Source: RYN-428 sp035551995 (lineage in GTDB: Bacteria; Planctomycetota; Phycisphaerae; Tepidisphaerales; Tepidisphaeraceae). From it: a stretch of DNA of 40,819 nt. The first letter of the stretch is position 1. Every line of letters starts with the position of its first letter. The translations under genes and the position numbers were made by a program. The stretch lies in the NCBI GenBank assembly GCA_035551995.1, contig DASZME010000091.1:1-40819 (forward strand), read 5' to 3'. Shown here piece by piece: positions 16,464 through 23,816 of this stretch. Below the pieces are notes generated by a model that saw only the letters and a program-made list of their open reading frames with translations, did not search any database and was not told the DNA's origin.

Positions 16464-16487
16464 CGTTGTCGCGCCGCTCGCTTTAAG

Positions 16488-16537
16488 GCGCGAGAACAGA
16501 TCGCGGAAAAACGCCCCGCAAGCGGGGCCGCTAAACA
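16488..16537 (+). repeat. Dispersed palindromic intergenic repeat, copy 4
   Basis: The exact 26-bp core is at 16511-16536. The upstream flank GGCGCGAG and TCGCGGAAA resembles copies 1-3 more loosely. It lies 25 bp after the stop of the GT4 gene. The gap continues to 16693 without a larger gene. Confidence 0.8.
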
Positions 16538-16653
16538 GTGAGAAACCCCGCTCCTTAAGATCATGCTGAGCTATTCGCGCAACTGAGCTCGCGCGAAGCG
16601 ACATAAAATTGGAAAAGACAGGAACGTCAGACTTTACACGGCACTCTCAACGT

Positions 16654-16668
16654 CGATACTTCGTATCG
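16654..16668. promoter_or_regulatory. Hairpin just upstream of a small lipoprotein gene
   Basis: CGATAC-TTC-GTATCG is a perfect 6-bp stem with a 3-nt loop ending eight bases before the Shine-Dalgarno AAGGAG (16677-16682). It could stabilise the 5' end of the message or be an operator. No further evidence is available. Confidence 0.3.
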
Positions 16669-16693
16669 TTGCTCCGAAGGAGAAAACTGATCC

Positions 16694-16834
16694 ATGAAAT
16701 ACGCAATCCTTCTCGCGCTCACGCTCTTCGCCATCGGCTGCGATAAGAAAATCCACGAGGCTCACGCCCCGGTGAACGCGCCGCCGCATGCGATCACACT
16801 AAATGCCCCACCCGCTCGATTGCCGCCAGCGTAG
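16694..16834 (+). CDS. Very small lipoprotein (46 aa)
   Basis: A short reading frame starts with ATG at 16694, eleven bases after a strong AAGGAG site at 16677-16682. The product begins MKYAILLALTLFAIGC: a basic start, hydrophobic core and lipobox with the lipidation Cys at residue 16, followed by DKKIHEAHAPVN and a Pro/Ala-rich tail. Export signal plus ribosome site make a genuine gene likely despite the length. Its last 41 bp overlap the 3' end of the convergent fructosamine-kinase-like gene. Small lipoproteins of this layout resemble entericidin-like or colicin-lysis-like peptides in size only; I assign no function. Confidence 0.65.
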   Translation: MKYAILLALTLFAIGCDKKIHEAHAPVNAPPHAITLNAPPARLPPA

Positions 16835-17729
16835 GCTTTAAATATTCCTGGCCGAACAGATGCAGATCGTTCAGCATGCTGTAAAGCTGATAGACCGGCT
16901 TGCGAACCTGATGATATTCCGGCGCCAGCTTGCGCTCCCGCTGATAAGCCTTCATGAACACGGGCGTGCTCGTGCTGAACAACTCCATATAAGCCAATTC
17001 CACTTCGGCGTGGCCGTACTTGCAATGCGGGTCGAGAAACGCCGCGATTCGCCATTGGCCCTCCTCGTCGCAGCGAACCTTTAAGTTCCCGGCCCACAGA
17101 TCCCAATGCAGAAGCCTTGGGCAATCGTCGTGCTCGATAAATCGCTCTAGCCGTTCGTGAATCTTGCCCACCATCTTTCGGCACTTGATCGGCAGCGCGC
17201 CCGATTTTTCCACCTCGGCCCAGATCGGATCAAAAAATTCGCGATAACACTGCGGCCAGCTTTCATACTGCTTCACGTCGCGCCCCAGGGCGCGCTGAAA
17301 ATGCGTATTAGTCCTTGAATGAAGCTTCAGCAGCAGACGAGCCAGATCCGATTGAATCGCGTCGATTTCCTCCGCCGAGCAGATCGCCTTCGCCTCGGCC
17401 AAGCTCAGGCCCTCGATATATTCCATTAAGATGTAGCTGAACGGATCATCGAGCGATCCAATCTTAGAGAAATAAACCTCCGGCGCCGGCGCCCCCGCGT
17501 CGGCGATTAAGCGGAGTTGCCATTCTTCGTCGGCGTGCGTTTGCACCACCCGGTGCGGCGTGATTTTCAAGACCGCCTTGCGATTGTCCTTCAATCCCAG
17601 CGCGATCGTCGTATTGATACTTCCCCCCGCGAGCGGGGTCACCGACTCGAGCTCCGCGGCCTCACCGGCCCATCGCCGGGTGATGTCGCGGAGCACGCTC
17701 CACGAAATGTCCACCTCATGTGGCGTCAT
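16794..17729 (-). CDS. Fructosamine kinase family protein
   Basis: A 311-residue protein with the kinase fold of the fructosamine-3-kinase/aminoglycoside phosphotransferase group. It has a Gly-rich TPLAGGSIN near the N-terminus, AVLKI with the likely ATP-binding Lys55, LMEYIEG in the hinge, and LLHWDLWAGN at 206-215, equivalent to the family's LLHGDLWSGN with catalytic Asp210 and Asn215. FLDPHCKYGHAEVELAYMELF carries the metal-binding Asp233 (family IDPAVYYGHREADLAMTELF). Family members phosphorylate glycated amines so that the sugar falls off, a protein-repair role. The Gly of HGD is Trp here (HWD), which is unusual next to the catalytic Asp. The C-terminal NHLNLFG motif is altered to NDLHLFG. 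ATG at 17729. Confidence 0.85.
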   Translation of the reverse strand: MTPHEVDISWSVLRDITRRWAGEAAELESVTPLAGGSINTTIALGLKDNRKAVLKITPHRVVQTHADEEWQLRLIADAGAPAPEVYFSKIGSLDDPFSYILMEYIEGLSLAEAKAICSAEEIDAIQSDLARLLLKLHSRTNTHFQRALGRDVKQYESWPQCYREFFDPIWAEVEKSGALPIKCRKMVGKIHERLERFIEHDDCPRLLHWDLWAGNLKVRCDEEGQWRIAAFLDPHCKYGHAEVELAYMELFSTSTPVFMKAYQRERKLAPEYHQVRKPVYQLYSMLNDLHLFGQEYLKPTLAAIERVGHLV

Positions 17730-17903
17730 GCGATCGAATGCGCGATCATCCCCTGACGCATCATCATAGCATCATACGGTCCCTTATCGACAGCTCGAAA
17801 TAACGCTACGGCGACTTTTACTTTCCGGCATCATATAGCGGTCGCCAAAAACGCTTGGTTTCTAGGGGCGCAAGTTCCGGATTCCCATAAATCCTCGGCG
17901 TAC

Positions 17904-19469
17904 TCATCGGATCGCCTGGAATTTCCCATGACCGCCCCCGCCCGGCGCGCGGATGGTCAATACGTCGCCGCGCTTGAGGCTGAAATGGAATTTACCCGTC
18001 TTTTGCGAAATGTCCTGGCCGCTGGCACAGACGTGAATTCGATCTTCGCCGGCCCGGGCGTCTTCTCCGCCGGCGATTCCATACGGCGCATGCGTTCGCC
18101 GTTCGGCAAGCAGCGTTCCTTCGCAATCGGCCAGCGCTTCGATCCGGCGAACGACGCCGTCTCCGCCATGATACTTACCGGCGCCGCCGGTTCCGGCCGC
18201 CCGTTCGAATCGGCGCACGCGTAGCGGATACTGAAGTTCCAACGCCTCGGCGGGCGTGTTGAGGGTGTTGGTCATGTGGCATTGCACGCACGATTCGCCG
18301 TTAAAACCGGGCCCCGCGCCGCTCCCGCCGGGAATGGTTTCGTAATAGGTCCAGCCGGCGCCGCCGAGGGCAAGGCTATTCATCGTCCCGCAGCTTGCCG
18401 CCGGAATCCTGCCCGGCATCGCCTGCGCCAAGGCGCCAAAAACCACATCGACGATTCGCTGGCTGGTCTCGGTATTCCCGGCCACCACCGCCGCGGGATA
18501 GACGGCATCCACCACGCTGCCCGGCCGCGTGATCACGTCGATATTGCGAAAGCTTCCGCCGTTCAGCGGCACGTTTTCCTCGACCAGGCATGCAAAGCAA
18601 TAGTAAACCGCCGATCGCGCCACCGCCCGCGGGCAGTTGATGCACCCCGCCACCTGGTCGGGACAGGCGGTCAGATCGACGGCCGCGCGGTCGCCGATGA
18701 TGCTGACGACCACCCGGATCGGCGTCGGGCCGGAACCGGCGCCGTCGTCGTCCATGGCGTCGTCGAATCGATATTCGCCGTCGGGTATCGCCAAAAGAGC
18801 GGCCGCCATAAACCGCTGGGAATAGTCGAGCAATGCCCGTCCATAATGCACGACCGCCTCCAGGCCGTGCCGTTCGATCATGCGCAGCAGCGCGGTCGAG
18901 CCCACCTGATTGGCCGAAAGCTGCGCGTCGAGATCGCCGATGCGTTCATCCTTTGTCCGCACCGCCAGCAGGATTTTGTTCAGCAGTTCCTCGTCGCGAA
19001 CGCCGCCGCGGTACATCAACGTCGGCTCGATGCGAATTCCCTCTTGGTCGATATGGCGGCTCAGCGTCATCGATCCGGGGCTTACGCCGCCCACGTCGGA
19101 ATGGTGCGCTCGGTTGGCCGCGTAACCGGCCAATTCGCCCCGATGGACGATCGGTGAAACGATCGTGATATCCGGCAGATGCGTTCCGCCGGCGAACGGA
19201 TCGTTGACGATGGCCACGTCGCCCGCGTTCAGCTTTCCCAAACGCTCGATCACCGCGCCGACGCTTGCGGGCATGGACCCAAGATGCACGGGAATGTGAG
19301 CCGCCTGGCTGAGAAGCTGACCGGAAGAATCGAACAGCGCGCACGAATAATCGCGCCGTTCCTTGATGTTGGCCGAAAAGGCGACCCGCCCAAGCGTAAC
19401 GCCCATCTCGTCGGCGGCCGCTTCGAAGAGATTTCGCATCAGCTCGAGTTCGATCGGGTCATTCCGCAT
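17904..19469 (-). CDS. Hydantoinase B / oxoprolinase family protein (HyuB)
   Basis: A 521-residue protein matching the B subunit of ATP-dependent N-methylhydantoinase/5-oxoprolinase-type enzymes. Motifs visible are the start DPIELELMRNLFEAAADEMG, SANIKERRDYSCALFD, HIPVHLGSMP, NDPFAGGTHLPDIT, RAHHSDVGG, the PGS and TRPGSVVDA blocks, GNTETSQRIVD and a C-terminal APGGGGHG. The enzymes open cyclic amide substrates with ATP and normally need a HyuA partner, which is not in this window. The frame is open upstream to 19529, but the family start is the ATG at 19469. That start overlaps the possible start of a divergent 60-residue frame by two bases. A polypeptide such as OPLAH fuses A and B; here B is separate. 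Confidence 0.87.
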   Translation of the reverse strand: MRNDPIELELMRNLFEAAADEMGVTLGRVAFSANIKERRDYSCALFDSSGQLLSQAAHIPVHLGSMPASVGAVIERLGKLNAGDVAIVNDPFAGGTHLPDITIVSPIVHRGELAGYAANRAHHSDVGGVSPGSMTLSRHIDQEGIRIEPTLMYRGGVRDEELLNKILLAVRTKDERIGDLDAQLSANQVGSTALLRMIERHGLEAVVHYGRALLDYSQRFMAAALLAIPDGEYRFDDAMDDDGAGSGPTPIRVVVSIIGDRAAVDLTACPDQVAGCINCPRAVARSAVYYCFACLVEENVPLNGGSFRNIDVITRPGSVVDAVYPAAVVAGNTETSQRIVDVVFGALAQAMPGRIPAASCGTMNSLALGGAGWTYYETIPGGSGAGPGFNGESCVQCHMTNTLNTPAEALELQYPLRVRRFERAAGTGGAGKYHGGDGVVRRIEALADCEGTLLAERRTHAPYGIAGGEDARAGEDRIHVCASGQDISQKTGKFHFSLKRGDVLTIRAPGGGGHGKFQAIR

Positions 19470-19650
19470 GAACAGACTCCGGCAAAGGCGCGTCGCGCCA
19501 ATCGACATGGTCGCGGCCAATCTCGCCATTTATTTTTCCGCGATCTTCGTCGAACCGCCGTTTCGACTGGCCGCCCACACGGCCGTCGGATCGCTCCTTG
19601 CCGTGTTCGGCGTTGGGCTTTTCATACTGCCTGGGCCGGGCCGAGCATGA
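19468..19650 (+). CDS. Possible small membrane protein (60 aa)
   Basis: A frame from ATG 19468 fills the 152-bp gap between hyuB and the metallophosphoesterase. It encodes a basic start (MNRLRQRR), then two hydrophobic stretches (MVAANLAIYFSAIFV and VGSLLAVFGVGLFI) ending in LPGPGRA. It overlaps the hyuB start codon by two bases in divergent orientation, and the 3' end of the phosphoesterase by 29 bp. The hydrophobic pattern and fit to the gap favour a real gene; the lack of homology and of a clear ribosome site argue against it. Confidence 0.35.
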   Translation: MNRLRQRRVAPIDMVAANLAIYFSAIFVEPPFRLAAHTAVGSLLAVFGVGLFILPGPGRA

Positions 19651-20455
19651 TTGGCTCATCCCGCTCCCATACATGCCCGACCCGCCGATAGCGTGTCACC
19701 CTTGATTCTTCAAACGCGCTGTCATTCCATGTGCGGACGCCGACGGTCACCAGGCCGGCGCTGAGCGTGATCCAGTTATACGCGTTGGGCTCGCCGCGGC
19801 GGCGGGTGCTGGTGGCGGTGCCGGCCTGGATCGACAGGATCGAGCGGGTGGCGGTCTTGTGATGCGTGCGAACGTCGTCGTTGTACGCCAGATGAAGATG
19901 ACCCGCCAGAAGCAGATCGACGCCGCAATTTTCGAGGATTCGCAGGTAGCGCGGGGCGCCGCGGATCACGTCGCCGCGCGGGTGACGCGGCGGAGGGATA
20001 AACGGATGGTGCGTGACAAGCACCTTCATGAGCGGCGTCGTGGGTTCGGTCATCCGCCGCCGGACCTGCGCCATTTGCGCTTCGCTGATCCAGCCGCTTT
20101 TTTGAGTGAACGATCGCGCGGTGTTGACGCCGACCACCAGCATCTCTTCGTCCTGAAAGAGCGGGTCGAGTTCCTGGCTGATATTCTGGCGGTAAAATTT
20201 GAGTGGATGAAAAATTCGCCGGATGACGTGAACGGGTACGTCATGGTTGCCCGGCACGATCAACTGCGGGGAAGGCAATCGCTTGAGGTAATCTGCCGCC
20301 TGTCTGAACTGCCAGGGCCGCGCCCGCTGCGTGAAATCGCCGCTGACGACCAGCAACGAGGGCCGCAATGCGTGCAGGTCATCCACAAGCCCCTCGGCGA
20401 CCGCGCGATCGAGCCTGCCGAAATGCAAATCGGAAATATGCGCGATCATCCGCAT
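19622..20455 (-). CDS. Calcineurin-like metallophosphoesterase
   Basis: A 277-residue soluble phosphoesterase of the CpdA-like group. The two-metal site is complete: DLH at 9-11 (HISDLHFG), GDF at 39-41, GNHD at 69-72, THH at 148-150 and GHLH at 185-188. Relatives hydrolyse cyclic nucleotides, phosphodiesters or phosphoproteins; the substrate is not evident. A 61-bp gap separates it from the heavy-metal-binding gene upstream on the same strand. ATG at 20455 gives a start MRMIAHISDLHFG that is standard for the family. Confidence 0.9.
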   Translation of the reverse strand: MRMIAHISDLHFGRLDRAVAEGLVDDLHALRPSLLVVSGDFTQRARPWQFRQAADYLKRLPSPQLIVPGNHDVPVHVIRRIFHPLKFYRQNISQELDPLFQDEEMLVVGVNTARSFTQKSGWISEAQMAQVRRRMTEPTTPLMKVLVTHHPFIPPPRHPRGDVIRGAPRYLRILENCGVDLLLAGHLHLAYNDDVRTHHKTATRSILSIQAGTATSTRRRGEPNAYNWITLSAGLVTVGVRTWNDSAFEESRVTRYRRVGHVWERDEPIMLGPAQAV

Positions 20456-20516
20456 CGGCGAACTTTACTCGACGAGCGGATCAACTGCGATTGGACTTAA
20501 CCCACGAAAAAAGAAT

Positions 20517-20765
20517 TCAGACTTGTCGCTGAGTGAATCCCGACGCTTCGTACCCGGCATCGGTTACCGCTTCCATTAACTGCGCCACGCTCACCGCCTC
20601 GCGATCGAAGAGCACCGAAGCTTGTCCGCTGTTGAAATCGACCTCGACTTCATGCACGCCAGGCTGGCGCGAGAGCGCTTTTTGAATTGTCGCTTCGCAC
20701 CGATGGCAATGCATCCCCCGGATGCTGATAAGAGCCAATTGATCGCCGCCGACGTCGGTCGACAT
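20517..20765 (-). CDS. Heavy-metal-associated (HMA) domain protein, CopZ-like
   Basis: An 82-residue single-domain protein with the metal site GMHCHRC (Cys20 and Cys23) and the HMA pattern of a ferredoxin-like fold (ISIRGMHCHRCEATIQKAL, then VEVDFNSGQASVLFD, ending VTDAGYEA). Such proteins carry Cu(I) or related ions to P-type ATPases or repressors. A GGAGG site at 20774-20778, eight bases before ATG 20765, fixes the start; the longer frame to 20879 is not needed. No copper ATPase is present nearby. His lies between the two Cys residues, a variant also seen in other HMA proteins. Confidence 0.9.
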   Translation of the reverse strand: MSTDVGGDQLALISIRGMHCHRCEATIQKALSRQPGVHEVEVDFNSGQASVLFDREAVSVAQLMEAVTDAGYEASGFTQRQV

Positions 20766-20818
20766 AAACAAAACCTCCAAGCTCAATCGTAGCAAACGAT
20801 AAACCGAATTTTCTTCCC

Positions 20819-20856
20819 CCGCAACGGCGCAATCGCGCCGCAACGGCGCAATCGCC
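20819..20856. repeat. Two tandem copies of a 19-bp unit
   Basis: CCGCAACGGCGCAATCGC is repeated directly at 20819-20837 and 20838-20856 with one difference in 19 bases. It lies upstream of the HMA gene, before its ribosome binding site, in the 241-bp gap to tsaD. It could be a simple slippage duplication or a repeated binding site. Confidence 0.7.
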
Positions 20857-21006
20857 TCAACCGCATGTCGGGCGATCAATCGGCCAAGCCGACAAATCGA
20901 CCGCGGCTAAACAAAAACAATCCCAGCGCGGTAAGCCTGAGTTTCCCCAAAGGCCGATGCCACTATTGTACATGGCTCGCGCTGCGTTTGTTGTGGCCGG
21001 GCATAA

Positions 21007-22074
21007 TTACGACGCCGGGCGGCGCTTTGTTTCGCGGGCAAACCGGCTGTAGGTGATGGCGTCCATATCCAAAGCGCTCGTCTGGCCGGCGCGAAAATGC
21101 ACAAAGCCCAGACCCGCGGACATCGCGGCGTTGTCGGTGCAGAATCGCATCGCGGGAAATCGCACGGGCAGCGGAAAGCGCGCCAGCCGGGCGCGTAATC
21201 CGCCGTTCGCCGACACACCGCCGCCGACGATGATCGTTCGTGCCTCGGTAACGCGGACGGCTCTCTTGAGTTTCTCGAAGATCACGTCAACGCACGCCCC
21301 CTGAAAACCGGCGGCGATATCGTTCACTTGACCGGCGGCGACAGGTGTTTTCGCGGCGTTGGCCTTGAAATTTTCCCCCCGACGCGGCACGCCGCGTACA
21401 TGGTAAAGGACAGCCGTCTTCAATCCGCTGAACGAAAAGTCGAGCGAATCCTTGCCAAGCGTCGTCCGGGGAAACCGGACCGCTTTCGGATCCCCCAGCG
21501 CCGCCAGTCGATCGACGACCGGCCCGCCGGGGTAGCCGAGGCCGAGGATCGCGGCCACCTTGTCATAGGCTTCGCCGACGGCGTCGTCGATGGTCGAGCC
21601 GATCAATTCGACGTCAAGCCAATCGCGGACGGCATACATCGCCGTGTGCCCGCCGCTGCATACCAGGCCAACGGCCGGAAATACGGGCTCGACATTGTTT
21701 TCCAGTTTGACGCTATACAGATGCGCATGGACATGATCCACGCCGATCAGCGGTTTGCCCAGCGCCCAGGCGAGTGTTTTGGCGGCGGTCACGCCGATCA
21801 ATAACGATCCGATCAACCCCGGCCGATGTGCGACGGCGATGGCGTCGACGTCCGCCATGCCACCCGCAAGACCCGCCTGCTCCACCGCCTCGCGAATGAC
21901 GGGAATGATATTTTCGATATGCGCCCGGCTCGCGATCTCCGGCACCACGCCTCGATACTTTGCGTGAAGTTGATCCTGCGTGGCGACGACATTTGATTTG
22001 ACGTCAAACCCGTCAACGACGATCGCCGCCGCCGTTTCATCGCAGGTGGATTCGATGCCAAGGATGGTGGACAT
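21007..22074 (-). CDS. tsaD: tRNA N6-adenosine threonylcarbamoyltransferase TsaD
   Basis: A 355-residue ASKHA-fold enzyme that, with TsaB/TsaE, transfers threonylcarbamoyl to A37 of ANN-decoding tRNAs. Diagnostic sequence includes the start ILGIESTCDETAAAIV, VVPEIASRAH, the metal-binding His114-x-x-x-His118 (VDHVHAHLYS), LVCSGGHT, DDAVGEAYDKVA, LGYPGGP, and FSFSGLKTAV. GGGVSANGGLR and the terminal FCTDNAAM follow. It is a universal single-copy core gene. It is 16 bp downstream of the ctpA-like gene on the same strand, so the two are probably co-transcribed, an unusual pairing. Confidence 0.97.
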   Translation of the reverse strand: MSTILGIESTCDETAAAIVVDGFDVKSNVVATQDQLHAKYRGVVPEIASRAHIENIIPVIREAVEQAGLAGGMADVDAIAVAHRPGLIGSLLIGVTAAKTLAWALGKPLIGVDHVHAHLYSVKLENNVEPVFPAVGLVCSGGHTAMYAVRDWLDVELIGSTIDDAVGEAYDKVAAILGLGYPGGPVVDRLAALGDPKAVRFPRTTLGKDSLDFSFSGLKTAVLYHVRGVPRRGENFKANAAKTPVAAGQVNDIAAGFQGACVDVIFEKLKRAVRVTEARTIIVGGGVSANGGLRARLARFPLPVRFPAMRFCTDNAAMSAGLGFVHFRAGQTSALDMDAITYSRFARETKRRPAS

Positions 22075-22090
22075 TCTGTTGACCCGCGAT

Positions 22091-23452
22091 TCACGATCGG
22101 ATCACCGGCTTTGTCGTCGGCTCGCCCGCCGGAACCGCGGGGACATCCGTATTCTTGCCGCTGCGAATATCCTGAATCAGCGCGTCCAGTCCGGCGTTCA
22201 ATTGTGGATCGACGAAGGCCGGCTGGGTTGATGGATGCGTGGCCGAGCTGTGCATGACATCCGACGCCGACTGCTCGAGAATCAGCTTCTTCTCTTGCTC
22301 GGGGTCCATCGGCACGGCCAACTGTGGATCGACGCCCCAATCCGTCGAATCCTTTTTCTTGTGGACCAGCCGCCCGCTTGGCAGGTAATAATAGGCGACG
22401 GTGAGTTTAAGCTCGCCGTTCTTTCCTTCCAGCGGGATCAGCTCTTGGACGGATCCCTTGCCGTACGTGCGGACGCCGACGATCAGCGCGCGCTTGTTGT
22501 CCTTCAAACTCCCAGCGACGATTTCGCTGGCGCTGGCCGAATGCTCGTTGGCCAATACCACCATCGGAAAATCCGGCAGCGCCTCGCCCGGCTTGGCGCG
22601 GGTAATTTCCTGCGGCCGACTCCTTCCCTTCACGCTCACGATCACGCCGTTGCTCACGAACAGGTTGACGACTTCCTTGGCCTGGTCGAGCCGACCACCC
22701 GGGTCAAACCGAACGTCCAGGATCAACCCCTGCATGTGCTCGGCTATCAGCTTCGTCATCACTTTTTTCAGGCTGTCGAACGTGTCGGCCGTGAATTGTG
22801 TGATCCGCACATAACCAATGCGCGGGTCTTTGCTCACCCAGTAATCCCAGGGGTCGGCATCGGCGGGCTTTGCGTCGGCGCGACGCCGATACCCCTTGAT
22901 CGTCCGCACGATGATGTCTTCGCGGTTCATCGTGAGATCCTCGGCATTGCCGTTGACGTGCCGAACCGTCAGCATCACCGGCGTTCCCAGCGGACCCTTC
23001 ACTTTCTTGATCACGTCCGCGAGCTTGAGATTGGCGATCGGGTCGCCGTTCACTTTCTCGATGATGTCGCCCGCTTGCACACCCGCTCTGGCCGCGGGGC
23101 TGTTGTCGATCGGCGTCACGACCTCGACCTTCCCGTCGGGCTGCACGTCGAGCTGAATTCCCACGCCGCGAAAACTCCCTTCGAGCATGTCGTCAAATTG
23201 CTCCTGGTTTGCCGGCGGCACATAATTGGTGAATGGATCGAGCTGACCGAGCATGCCGTCGATGGCGGCTTCCTGGAGTTTTTGATTATCGACCGGCTCG
23301 ACATAGTTGGCGTCGATTTGCCTATGGATGTCGATAAGCGTGCGGACAAAGGAATAGTCATCATCGCGATGCCCGCCGGCGCCAGGAATCTGAAATGCCA
23401 GAAGTGCGATCAGGACGGTGCTGAGAAGCCAGGCGAATTTTTCACGATTCAT
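22091..23452 (-). CDS. ctpA: S41 family C-terminal processing peptidase
   Basis: A 453-residue secreted protease with an N-terminal signal anchor (FAWLLSTVLIALLAFQI), a PDZ domain at about 92-172 (SFRGVGIQLD, NSPAARAGVQAGDIIEKVNG) and the S41 catalytic region. The Ser-Lys dyad is Ser307 in SASASEIVAG and Lys332 in TYGKGSVQ, with the 25-residue spacing of the family. Such periplasmic proteases trim or degrade tagged or misfolded proteins. The tail from about 400 is low-complexity (THPSTQPA, TTKP). The start at 23452 has GGAG a few bases upstream; the frame extends to 23506 without support. The residues before the first catalytic Ser are ANEHSASASE rather than the more common NxGSASASE. Confidence 0.93.
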   Translation of the reverse strand: MNREKFAWLLSTVLIALLAFQIPGAGGHRDDDYSFVRTLIDIHRQIDANYVEPVDNQKLQEAAIDGMLGQLDPFTNYVPPANQEQFDDMLEGSFRGVGIQLDVQPDGKVEVVTPIDNSPAARAGVQAGDIIEKVNGDPIANLKLADVIKKVKGPLGTPVMLTVRHVNGNAEDLTMNREDIIVRTIKGYRRRADAKPADADPWDYWVSKDPRIGYVRITQFTADTFDSLKKVMTKLIAEHMQGLILDVRFDPGGRLDQAKEVVNLFVSNGVIVSVKGRSRPQEITRAKPGEALPDFPMVVLANEHSASASEIVAGSLKDNKRALIVGVRTYGKGSVQELIPLEGKNGELKLTVAYYYLPSGRLVHKKKDSTDWGVDPQLAVPMDPEQEKKLILEQSASDVMHSSATHPSTQPAFVDPQLNAGLDALIQDIRSGKNTDVPAVPAGEPTTKPVIRS

Positions 23453-23816
23453 GCGCTCTCCAAAGCGGGTGCAGGTTACGTTTCTCATTTTAGTCCGGAA
23501 AATCACGTGGGGAAAGGCGGCATGCGAAACGCGTTTTCAAACGACCGCGCTCGATAACGCGCGGCAGGCCGTCCCGATTCCGTTTCAAGGAGGTCAACGG
23601 CGGTTAACGGCCCTCGACGCGCGCCGCCGTTTGTTATCCAGCGTCATGCATCCTTTCATGGAAAATCGGCGCCGGGAAAAACGCCGAGCGTGCCAAGATG
23701 CGTGTCGTTCAAATAATTTATAGTTTCAGTCGATACTCTCTGCCGGTATATGTGTGGCGTCAACCGGACGTTTTTCATGGGCGCCGCGGATATTGCGTCA
23801 AGAGATGGAGCAAAGA
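23453..23816. other. 364-bp divergent intergenic region
   Basis: It separates the starts of the ctpA-like and outer-membrane-factor genes. The segment 23708-23755 is AT-rich (AAATAATTTATAGTTTCAG, then GGTATATGTG) and is the best place for a promoter of the downstream gene, for example a TATATG -10 hexamer at about 23747. I see no repeat or RNA gene. Confidence 0.35.

Noticed and set aside
22235..23557. Plus-strand open frame of 440 codons opposite the ctpA-like gene
   Set aside because: Antisense shadow of a clear S41 peptidase, with Arg/His-rich composition typical of such shadows.
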